DNA of 64,000 nt from Nicotiana tabacum. Lineage: Eukaryota > Streptophyta > Magnoliopsida > Solanales > Solanaceae. The position numbers were made by a program, and so were the translations under genes. Within the stretch, counting starts at the first letter, position 1, and every line of letters starts with the position of its first letter. The notes beneath the pieces are model-generated. The model was not told the DNA's origin and did not search any database. It saw only the letters and a list, made by a program, of their open reading frames with translations. Below, piece after piece: positions 1 through 8,660 of the stretch. The DNA is taken from NCBI RefSeq assembly GCF_000715075.1, contig NC_134087.1, positions 159,513,436-159,577,435 of the forward strand. Direction: 5' to 3'.

Positions 1-1
1 T

Positions 2-604
2 CAAGCAAGTGGTCACGTTGAAGTCTCCAACAGGGAAATCAAAAGCATATTGTCAAAAACAATTAATGCAAATAGGACCGATTGGTCAAATAAGTTGGAT
101 GACGCTCTCTGGGCTTATAAGACTGCTTACAAGACTCTGATTGGTATGTCTCCGTATCGGTTGGTGTTTGAGAAAGCTTGCCATCTACCAGTCGAGTTAG
201 AGCACAAGGCCATGTGGGCTTTGAGGATCCTAAATCTTGAGTGGGATGTTGCAAATCTTCGTATGGAGCAGCTTAATGAACTTGATGAATTCTGATTCCA
301 TGCCTACTCCAGTTCGTCCTTGTACAAGGACAAGATGAAGTACCTTCATGATAAATATGCTCGTGGAAAGGAGTTTGAAGTAGGTGATTTGGTTCTCTTG
401 TTCAATTCTCGATTACGTCTGTTTCCGGGAAAGCTCAAGTCAAAATGGAGTGGACCTTTTGAAGTGGTATGTGTGACCCCGTTTGGTGCTCTTGATTTAA
501 AGAACAAAAATGGTGAAGTTTTTAGAGTGAATGGGCATAGGGTCAAGCACTACTTGGGAAAAACTAATGACAACCATGGGGTGGCCCTTCTTCATTTCAA
601 ATGA
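2..604 (+). pseudogene. Integrase C-terminal part of Athila-type pol, one premature stop
   Basis: This is the end of the retroviral-type integrase that inserts the cDNA copy into host DNA. Frame 2 is open from the window edge. It begins just before the catalytic Glu region ([14 protein letters not shown]), continues through the conserved [19 protein letters not shown] and [21 protein letters not shown] stretches, and ends in the basic C-terminal domain (LFNSRLRLFPGKLKSKWSGP, then VNGHRVKHYLG). It aligns along its length with the integrase at 28598-29272 on the - strand. A single in-frame TGA at 293-295 stands where the relative has CGA (Arg), a C-to-T change typical of methylated-CpG decay. 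The frame is otherwise intact to the natural stop at 602-604. The N-terminal zinc domain and the first catalytic Asp residues lie outside the window. Confidence 0.9.
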
Positions 605-620
605 TGTGATGGTAACCTGT

Positions 621-665
621 GTCGTGCTGCGACGTTAAAGCAGGCACTTTTTAGGAGGCAACCCA
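621..665 (+). other. Conserved non-coding block just after pol
   Basis: About 15 bases after the pol stop, a block containing GCGACGTTAAAGCAGGCACT followed by AGGAGGCAACCCA closely resembles the block at the same place in the - strand Athila-type element (28539-28600). GTCG/CGAC (621-633) can form a short stem. In the second element the equivalent GGGAGGCAGCCC part forms a clean hairpin. Conservation without coding capacity suggests an RNA-level role (subgenomic RNA, splicing or stability), which is inference. Confidence 0.55.
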
Positions 666-805
666 TGTGTTTTTCTTCTTGTGTTTATTTGATTTTCATT
701 GTAGTGTAGGATTGATTTTTGGGCTAACTGGTTGTGAGATATTACAGGATTGTGTTGGTGCAGTGCAGGACATAGTGGAAAAAATGTTCAGGCCTCTGAA
801 CTTTG

Positions 806-1745
806 CAATGCGACCGCACTATATTTAGTGCGGACCGCACTGGTGAAGGGTGAAATGTTGACCTCTCTGAAGTTTGCTACTGCGAATGCACTACATTTTG
901 TGCGGCCCGCAGTGGACCACTGCAGCCGCATGACATTTTGTGCGGACCGCAGTGTGTTGCCTCCTCAAACTTGGAAATTGCTATGCAGTGCGGACTGCGG
1001 TCCATTTTGTGCGGTCCGGACTGGGGTAGGTAAGCTGGGCCCCAGGACTTTTTCTTTAAATAGTACCTGAGGCCGCACAGTTACACTTTTCGATCCTTTA
1101 CTCTCAGAAATATTAAAAGCACTGTTCATCTTGCCTATTGCTCGTAATTAATCATTTGGACTTGTTAGTCTTCATTTCATCTTACATCTGGTAACTCTAC
1201 TACTGTTTAATTATTTTAAGTTCATTATTTTCCTTCCCTTTTTTGTTTTTCTTGTCTTTCATCCTATTATTCCTGTATTTTCTTCAATTGATTAGGGTAG
1301 GGTAATTAATTCTTTGATTAGAGTAGGTTTAGGTAGTTAAAAACAATGGGCAATCACTTAGGGACATTATTTAAGTGCAAAATTGGGCTTAAAATCAAAA
1401 TTTATGAAACCCTAACTTAGTGCCACAGTTGGGTACTCAGCGCAGACCTCGGTCGATTCTGTGCGGTCTGCGGTGCCCTTGTGTGGTTCACAGTAACATT
1501 TTGTGCAGACCACATTGCTAATTGTCCTGAAAGCTGAACTTTGGGGACTACGACAGCACTACATTTTGTGCGGTCCGCATTGGTCCTTGTGCGGCCGCAA
1601 TACATTTTGTGCGGTCCGCACTGCCTGGATATAAAGAGTGGGTAGTCTGAACCCCACCTCTATGCGGACCGCATGGCTTTTTTGTGCGGTCCGCATTGAC
1701 CCCTATGCGGACACACACCATTTTGTGTGGTCCGCATTGTGTGAC
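806..1745. repeat. Internal array of TGCGGWCCGCA dyads between pol and the extra ORF
   Basis: Two clusters (about 806-1025 and 1450-1745) carry many variants of TGCGGTCCGCA / TGCGGACCGCA, each a near-perfect inverted repeat around a central A or T. They often come in pairs joined by (A)CATTTTG, with centres about 20 bp apart. Examples are 809-818 with 828-840, and TGCGGACCGCA near 1664-1676. The same pairs occur in this element's own LTR (5925-6263). TATA-like sequences follow the clusters: TTTAAATAG near 1054-1062 and TATAAAGA at 1630-1637. No ORF of note is read through the array. This 1.2-kb stretch (605-1839) is otherwise non-coding. Confidence 0.8.
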
Positions 1746-1811
1746 TTCTGAGAACTATCTACAACTTTTCCTTCCTGTTATGCAACTCTGTTTCTTAACT
1801 GCTTCTATTGA

Positions 1812-1836
1812 TACTAACAAGCTTATATGTTTGCAG
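1812..1836 (+). promoter_or_regulatory. Predicted 3' splice site before the extra ORF
   Basis: A perfect TACTAAC branch-point match (1812-1818) is followed by a T-rich stretch and TTTGCAG ending at 1836. Three bases later comes the ATG of the extra ORF (1840). This is a textbook plant intron acceptor. A similar acceptor precedes the equivalent ORF of the - strand Athila element (27310-27338). It suggests the ORF is made from a spliced subgenomic RNA. The donor is not identified. Confidence 0.6.
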
Positions 1837-1839
1837 AAA

Positions 1840-3859
1840 ATGATAAAACAACAAGGTAAAGGTTCTAAACAACCAGGCAGAGGAGAATCCTCCCGGGGAG
1901 GGAAACAGAAAATGGTGAGATTGACTGTTCAAGCCCAGCAAAACATAAAAAACATAAGGAAGATGATTAAAGATGCTGATAGGGCCATTGACATGTTGGG
2001 GAGTGAGTATGAGCCCTCCTAGGAGATATCTTCAGACTTAATCCCAGAATACATCCCTGACTGGTCGGAGAGGCACAGACTACGAGACACTCCTCCCACT
2101 TCACCCGCTGCCCAAGCATTAGTAAATGTGTCTTCTAGGTCGTCTGAGGGCTCAGCTGAAGGCGGTGGGTATAAATACTCCACCTCTCCCACAGCTTCAT
2201 TATCTGGAGAGGGTACAGTAGGAGACGATAAGGAAGTAGGAGGTGCAGAAGTAGTTGGAGAAGGGGGTGAACCTCAGGTTGGCATGGTGGCTAGAACTAG
2301 GAAATCGAAGGCGTAGTAAGACCGCTTCGTAAGCGAAGTAGCATATCACAAATTCAGGGAATGGTGGCCGGTTAGGAAATTAATCCCAGAGTAGAGTTTT
2401 GTTGATAGAGATCTACTGCCTCACAACCCCAATGTGAGGAGGCAGTTTAGGGAGAGAGTTGACTGGGAGCATTTTCTAGATGAATGTGTAGATGCCAATG
2501 AGCACTTAGTCAAGGATACACCAACGTTGCCCACATCAAAAAGGGCTCCAAAGTGACCAAGATGCGAAACCTGAAGGTGCTATTTGATGGAAAAACCATA
2601 AATGACTATCTTGGCTTTAATGAGGAGGATGAGTCACTATATATGGAAAAGATGGAATTAGGCGAGGAGGTCCGTCCCTGGTTGGCACAGTACCTGGAAA
2701 TCCCAGGTACCACCCCGGATTGGTTGACTGCGGGCGTCAAGATTTTGAGCCGTAGTTTGAATTTCGAGGTAAGGGGTTGGGAAACATTTGTATATAGCAG
2801 GTTGGACCCCACAACTCATGAAAACTCCCTCCCTCTTCACCCGGCAGTTTTGGTGGCTTCGATTATGGCGGGGTACCCAATCAATGTGGGAAATGTGATG
2901 TCGAGGATAATTACAATTGTGGTGTTGAGAATGACAGAAACTTACCTTTCCCCAGCTTTTTGACTATGTACTTCTGGGACCTCAAAGTTGAAAAGAGGCC
3001 ATTCGACATTAAGGTCAAAGCGAAGGCCCCATTTTCTTGGTACAACATATAGGGGGATGATAACCCCAAGAGCAAGAAATTCAAGGGAACAACTACTGCT
3101 TTAACTGGCCAGCCTGAAGAGCCAGTTGTGGTAGTGGCTCCTGCTCAGCCTGCCTCCACCTCCACTGATATCCCTCCTGGTCCATCCACCTCAAAAGAAC
3201 CGGATATCCCTTCTTCTCGTGCCTATCCAGTGATTGCCCACCGACTGATCCAGGCTCTCCTCAGTATCAACAACTGGATGTAAACTGCGTCATCCAAGTT
3301 GTCTACCCTCACTACCATAGTAGAGGCTCAGTCAACACCTCCACCTCCACAGGTCCCCCAGTCCATAGAGGATGCTCTTAAGGAGATTTTGGCTAACCAG
3401 CAGAAAATCCTCGATACTCAGAAGGTGCTCATAGAGGCAGTTGATTCACACAGCAAGGCTCTCAAGGAGCTTGCTAGGGAGCAAAAGAAGCCGAGGAAAA
3501 CACGAGCCTCCAAGGAGTCTGTAAAGTTGCTGAGGGTTGATGTTGACAGAATGAAGGTAGATCATCTGCCTTTGGACTTATTACTACAGGACCCAGCACC
3601 ATCAGCTCATCCCCAGCCCGAGCAGTCCCAGAGGCCTCCCAAGAGGAAGAGGATGATTCCTAGAGCGGATGATGTAGTCATCCAGTTGGCAGACCCTCCA
3701 GAGACCTCCTCCAATCATCCACAGGATGCACCTCAAGAGCTTGTCCAGGCCCAGGTCCCAGTAGCACAGCAGCAGGCCACAGGGAACCAGTCTGAGGTTC
3801 CCGAGCACAGTGAGGACCCAGGGATCACTCAGGAGCCCATGCAGATAGACATGCCATAG
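1840..3859 (+). pseudogene. Athila-type extra (post-pol) ORF, degenerate
   Basis: A long protein is encoded downstream of integrase, where Athila-type elements carry an extra or env-like ORF. It starts MIKQQGKGSKQPGRGESSRG, basic and low-complexity. A Ser/Gly/Glu-rich segment follows (to about 2316), then a globular domain with WEHFLDECVDANEHLVKD and NLKVLFDGKTINDYLGF, resembling the 'putative plant transposon protein' domain (PF20167 type) from memory. The C-terminal part is rich in Pro/Gln, has a coiled-coil-like heptad stretch (about 3370-3480) and a PPKRKRM basic cluster that could be a nuclear signal, and ends at 3857-3859. I see no membrane segment, so env function is not supported. The frame is broken by stops at 2020-2022, 2314-2319 and about 2392, and by frameshifts near 2520 and 2940-2965. 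The role of the family is unknown. Confidence 0.7.
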
Positions 3860-5702
3860 AGAGGCCTTTTTCCCTTTCTCTTTTTGGTGCTTTATTAGGT
3901 TTAGTTGGCATTAGGGACAATACCAGCTTTCATTTGAGGGGGTAGACCCTACTTTTATGGATTTATTCGGATGATTGTATATATATTTGATACTTTTTAT
4001 GCTTTCCTTATCTTTTCATCTTTGGGTTGTATATAATTTTAACATTGTGTTACATTTATCGCACTTTTATTTTACTTTGGGTATGTATATAAATTTATGC
4101 TACATTGTACATATTCATCCCATCTATTGTATATTCGACAAATCCCCTCTTGTATATATTCATTTTACTTTCCGCAACTTTTCGTTCTTAGCTTCTTATT
4201 TATGATTCATAGCTTCTTGTTTTGAAAGTATGAAATAAGCCTTTGGTTTTCTTAATGCTACGGTTCTTTCCAAAGGTGGAGTTTTGTGTGAACCGAGTGG
4301 CTCTTCCCAATAATTGATGGCGTGACAACCTTCTTAAGGGTTTGAGTCCGTTTTTTTTTTTTAGTAGTTAGTAGTTAAGGGTGCCTCAATCAAAGCTTCA
4401 CTTGGGCCTAGCGCATTTGCCTTTGATCTTATGGTCAAAAACAAATTGTTGTGTTTAGGATGGTGAAAGTCGTGACCTTTAGACTCTTGTGTTGACCAAT
4501 AATCATCAAGTGGTTTTTCGGGACCAGTGTGTGCTCAAATCTTATCTAAGGTTGTTGTGGCCCCCCGAATCTATGTCTTTAGCGACCTTATAGCTTGTGT
4601 GGTGAGTAATTGCATTGCATGTCCATGTCTCGAGCCATTTGTCTAGAACTTGCCCTGAATGTTTGTTGAGGCGAAATCCTAAGTGAATTTTGACTTGAGA
4701 CATGATTATAGGCTCTCCTTGGTCCAAATGATAGCTTGAACACTTCCATAACCTGCCAATGATAATATCCCTAGTCAACCCTTTTGAGCCTTAGACCTTT
4801 TCCCTTCAAGACTCATAATACAAGCATTTACCCGTTCTAAAAGACGCCCTCTCTTGGCACCCGATCTTTCCTTTAGCATATGGAAAAAGTATAAGTTTGG
4901 GGGGAGAGACGAGGATTGCAACAAAGTGGTAAAAAGGCACAAAAAATGAAGAAAAGGAAAGGCAATGAAAAAGAAAGAAAAGAAAAAAGACAAAAAGAAT
5001 GTTCAATATGAAAGAGAATAAAAAGGGATTCAAGAAAAGCAAAGAATGAAAGGTGTGGAAAGTTGAAAAAGGAGAAAAGGTTTGAAATGTATAAGAAAGA
5101 GTGACAGTGTGCCTCTCTAACCCCTTAGAAAGAAGTGAAATGACTCAAGGAGTCAAGTGAAAGTGTGTCAAATGAAACAAAAGAAGTGCTTAAGGGAAGA
5201 TGGAACCTTCTTAGACCAAACATTTCCTACCCTGAACCAAAAGCCTTCACAATGTCTCCACAAAAGCCCTATATGATCTTGAGTTGAATGAAGCTTATAT
5301 TAGTGGTGACTCACATAAGGGGCAAGCATATGGTACTTAGAGCCGGACTTTTGACTTTTTCTTGAGAGAGATGAGTGGATTTCCAATAACCTCGTTCTGA
5401 GTGCCACTATTCTAAAGGTGAGGTTTGCTGAGGGAGAGTTGAGGATGTGTGAGTTTGGGTTCCACAATGACCAAAGTAATTGAAAGCGTTCATTTATATG
5501 TTGAGTCAACTCTTGATGCTCCTGTGTCGCACTTAATCCATGGAGTTTCAAAGAGTAAAATTTGTTAATGATTCATTTGTATTAAGGGCAATTGTTAGTC
5601 CCAATTGATGCTAGATGAGGTTACTTTAGGACAACTAAAATTTTCTTGGATGTTCTCTTAAGGGGTGGGTCTTATTTTGTTTGCTTGAGAACAAGCAAAA
5701 GC
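3860..5702 (+). other. Untranslated 3' region of element A
   Basis: About 1.8 kb between the extra ORF and the LTR. I see no coding capacity. It holds an AT-rich part (3960-4210), a T-run (4350-4362), a purine-rich stretch rich in AAAAGAAA words (4920-5100) and an internal polypurine tract. Long 3' untranslated regions of this kind are usual in Athila-type elements. Confidence 0.6.
4893..4908 (+). other. Internal polypurine-tract-like sequence
   Basis: AAGTTTGGGGGGAGAG nearly duplicates the terminal polypurine tract at 5705-5717 (AAGTTTGGGGGAG), about 810 bp upstream. It could be a second plus-strand primer site or the relic of an older LTR boundary. No TGATAAC LTR start follows it. Confidence 0.5.
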
Positions 5703-5704
5703 AT

Positions 5705-5717
5705 AAGTTTGGGGGAG
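5705..5717 (+). other. Polypurine tract (plus-strand primer site)
   Basis: AAGTTTGGGGGAG lies directly before TGATAACTAGGG, the start of the 3' LTR at 5719. Position and composition are those expected of the Ty3/gypsy plus-strand primer. Confidence 0.75.
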
Positions 5718-5718
5718 T

Positions 5719-7235
5719 TGATAACTAGGGATTTTAATGCATTTTATACTCTTTCTTGCTTATGTTTTGATTAGAAATTCGTACAAAATAGTCCCAAAAG
5801 GCTCACAAGTTTTGCTTCATTGCAGGTTTGATCAACAAAATGACAAAAAGTCAAATATCACCTCAAAAGGAGTGAAACTTGCACAAGTATCAAGACAAGA
5901 CAAAGCTCAGGCACAACAAGGCCAGTGCGGCCGCACACCATTATGTGCGGTCCGCATTGTGAGGTTTAGAGAGCATGACATTCTTGCACAAAGGCCAGTG
6001 CGGCCGCACACCATTATGTGCGGTCCGCACTAAGATCAATGTGGCCACACTCGATTTTGTGCGGTCCGCAGTAAAGAGGATCAGAGAGTTGCCAAATTTT
6101 GAGTTCAAGCCAATGCGGTCCGTGCTCCATTTTATGCGGACTGCACTAGAAGCCTCCGCTGCCGTAGTCCATTCTCTGCGCTCCGCAGTGCCCGAGTTCA
6201 GAGAGTTAGATTTTCAAGCTCAAAGCCTTAGTGCGGCCGCACACCATTTTGTGCGGTCCGCACTAGCCCCGCAGGGGTATTTTTGTCCAGATTTTTTAGC
6301 TTAGTATAATAGCTTCTTTTCCCATTTTTAGGGCAGCAGATAGTTTTAGAACATAGTTGCGTTCATGGGTTCGAATATTTTAGCCATTTTGGGAAATTTT
6401 ATCTACATTTTATCATTGAATCTTATTGTTTATCTTAGTAATTAATTAATATGAGTTGTTCTGCATCTATTTCTTGCTTTTCTTATTTAATTATGAGTAG
6501 CTAGACCCATAAGCTAGGGTTGTGGCTCAAACTTAGTATGGGTAATTGATGGGTCTTGAATTTTAGGGCTAGATTGACTATGTGTGTTCGATATTTGGGC
6601 TAATTTCATGGTTAATTGCTGAATTAGTGGTTGCAAACACTAGTTTGTGTTTAGTTGACTTGAGCTCTTCTTGAGAAAGAGAGCCTAAGTCTCCGAAATT
6701 GGTCCAACAAGGAATTGGGGCATACTCAAGAGATTGATAGCCCCAATTAAAGGGTTAAATCTCGAGAGAGTAATACCCGACTTGAACCGTGATTACTTGT
6801 GCAAATTTGCATACCCAATTGGTCTTGAGAAAGTCAATTCGGGCAAAATCACTCGAACCACCGAGAGGTGTAGAATGGGTAATATCGTGCAACAGTTATA
6901 TCATACTCCCCGATTATGCCAATCGTGTTTTAGACTTAATTACATGTCAATAACCACCTAGGCGAAAGCCACTACCCTATTTCCTTTTAAACTATTTGAA
7001 CAATCCTCATTAGTTTTACTCTTAGCTTAATCTAGTTTTATTTACCATTGTAGTTTGATAAAAATAGAAGTAAATCAAAAAACCAAAAAATGATTAGAAG
7101 TGCAATTTGGAACACATACGCAACTCTAAACTAGATAGATACCCGACTCCAAATTCTATCTCTCTGTGGAAATTGATCTCGACCATAAACCGGGTAAAAG
7201 TTCTTCGACCCTCTCTTGCTACTTAATAGTAGTGC
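5719..7235 (+). repeat. 3' LTR of Athila-type element A
   Basis: The LTR starts TGATAACTAGGG after the polypurine tract. It carries an array of GTGCGGTCCGCAC dyads (5925-6263), a TATA-like TATAATA (6305-6311), AT-rich sequence, and CTCTGTGGAAATTGATCTCGA near the end, as in related plant LTRs from memory. The end is placed at GTGCA (7235) because gag-coding sequence of the next element begins right after. This end could be off by tens of bases because the matching 5' LTR is outside the window. Confidence 0.65.
5925..6311 (+). promoter_or_regulatory. Dyad array and TATA-like box in the LTR of element A
   Basis: Perfect 12-bp palindromes GTGCGGCCGCAC (5925-5936, 5998-6009, 6231-6242) are each followed 8 bp later by GTGCGGTCCGCA(C) (5945-5956, 6018-6030, 6251-6263). 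The centre spacing of about 20 bp is two helical turns. More diverged copies lie between them. TATAATA at 6305-6311 follows the array by about 40 bp. The layout fits an enhancer upstream of the LTR promoter; function is inferred. Confidence 0.55.
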
Positions 7236-8660
7236 ATGGAGGCTTCGATCACCCCCTATTGGAGCCGTCAGAGGTCGGGGCCAGGGTAGAGGCCGAGGAT
7301 GCGCACATGGTGCAGCTAGAGCACCCGCACGAGCAACCACCGAGGTGCCAACAGTAGTTCCAGCCAGAGGCCAGGCACTTGATACACCTACTGCTACTAC
7401 TACTCCAGCTCTCCAGGAAACTCTTGCACAGTTCATGAGCATGTACACCATTCTAGCTCAAGCAGGGTTGCTTCCCCTTGATGCAACTACATCTCAAGCT
7501 GGGGGAGGAGCACAGACTGCCACCGCCCGCACTCCTGAGAAGTAAGTGCATGTTGATCAGGTCCCAGATATTATTCTTGTACAGCCTGCAGTCCTAGATC
7601 AGCCAGAGGACAGGGCAACATCTTCCGAGGATGAGTAGCTGAGGCTTGAGAGGTTCAAGAAGTACAAGCCTCATGTATTCAGTGGTCTAGCATCAGATGA
7701 TGCTCTCAGATTTCTAAATGAGTGTCACCGTATTCTCCGTACCATGGGTATATCAGAAACGAGCGGGGTTTCCTTCACTACTTTTCAGCTTCGAGGAGCC
7801 GCCTATGAGTGGTGGCGTACTTATGAGTTAGACAGTCCGGATGAGGCAATTTCCCTGACTTGGACTCAGTTTTTAGATATGTTCCGGAGAGAGTATGTTC
7901 CTCAGAGCCCCAGGGATGCATGATGCACAGAGTTTAAGCATTTACGCCAGGTACTATGACTGTCTTAGAGTATGTTATCCATTACACTAGCTTGGATAGA
8001 CATGCCCCAGCCTTGGTTTCTACTATTCGTGAGAGGGTTCGCTAGTTTATTGAGGGGCTTATACCCAGTATTAGGTCTAGCATGGCTTATGAGTTGGAGA
8101 TAGATATGTCTTATCAGCATGTGGTGAGAATTGCTAGGAGGATAGAGGGTATGCATGCTAGGGATAGAGAGGAGAGGGAGCCCAAGAGGTCTCGAGAGTT
8201 GGGCTATTATTCTGGTGCCCGTGCTCCAACTGCAGTTCGTCATGGTAGAGGTTATATAAGTCGCATCGTTCATTCATCTCTTCCAGTGGCCAGTGGTATT
8301 CCAGCTCCTCCTAGGCCTCAAGAGCCTTATTATGCACCTCCAATATCTAGTGCGCCTCCTGTGCGGGGTGCTTTCAGTGATCAGTCTAGCAGACCTGGCT
8401 CGAGCTAGTCACAACTGCCACGTCCTCCTAGAGCTTATTTTGAGTGTGGTGACACACGCCATATGGTGATGGATTTCCCCAGACTTAGGAGGGGTGCACC
8501 TCCACAGACTTCTCAGCCACAGCGTGCCCCGCAGAGTTCTCAGGCTATGGTTACAACTTCAGCTACTACCCCACCTGCTCAGCTAGCTAGAGGTGGAGGT
8601 CTAGGAGGTAGAGGTCGCCCTAGAAGGGGGAGGCCAGGCCAGATATTATACCCTTCCTGC
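7236..8660 (+). pseudogene. Gag of Tekay-like element B, degenerate
   Basis: Capsid/nucleocapsid protein that packages the element RNA in cytoplasmic particles. The N-terminus is Arg/Gly-rich (RGRGQGRGRG, about 7268-7300). The Retrotrans_gag core is clear at about 7650-8080 (RFKKYKPHVFSGL, then GAAYEWWRTYEL and LDMFRREYVPQSPRD). A Pro/Ser-rich linker and nucleocapsid follow. In the zinc knuckle (about 8440-8490) the first Cys is Tyr and the last Cys is Phe, leaving only one of three cysteines and the His (FECGDTRHM), so RNA binding is likely lost. Stops occur at 7543-7545 and about 7636, 7921, 8043 and 8407. A one-base loss near 8640 shifts gag out of frame with protease. The start codon is not preserved. 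Confidence 0.8.

Larger units (their letters stand above)
1..7235 (+). mobile_element. Athila-type Ty3/gypsy retrotransposon, 3' portion (element A)
   Basis: The window opens inside the integrase and runs through the pol end, a post-pol non-coding stretch with a dyad array, an extra ORF, a polypurine tract and the 3' LTR. The integrase end and post-pol block match the same regions of the complete - strand element at 22292-35310, which has a tRNA-Asp PBS and so supports the Athila assignment. The right end is uncertain. LTR-type sequence passes into the gag of the next element near 7235, where the last TG...CA-compatible end (GTGCA) lies. The 5' LTR, gag and most of pol lie left of the window. 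The element appears inserted into the N-terminal gag region of the Tekay-like element that follows, since no LTR or PBS separates them. Confidence 0.85.

Noticed and set aside
1840..3859. Calling the extra ORF a true envelope gene
   Set aside because: No signal peptide, membrane segment or cleavage site is visible; basic and coiled-coil regions dominate.
3975..4205. A 76-codon open frame rich in Leu, Phe and Tyr after the extra ORF of element A, looking like membrane segments
   Set aside because: It is AT-rich sequence that yields hydrophobic codons by composition; no homology, no signal-peptide-like start, and no counterpart in element Z.
4775..5042. Overlapping - strand frames full of Phe/Leu/Ser
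   Set aside because: They are the antisense of a purine-rich GAAAAGAAA stretch; low complexity only.
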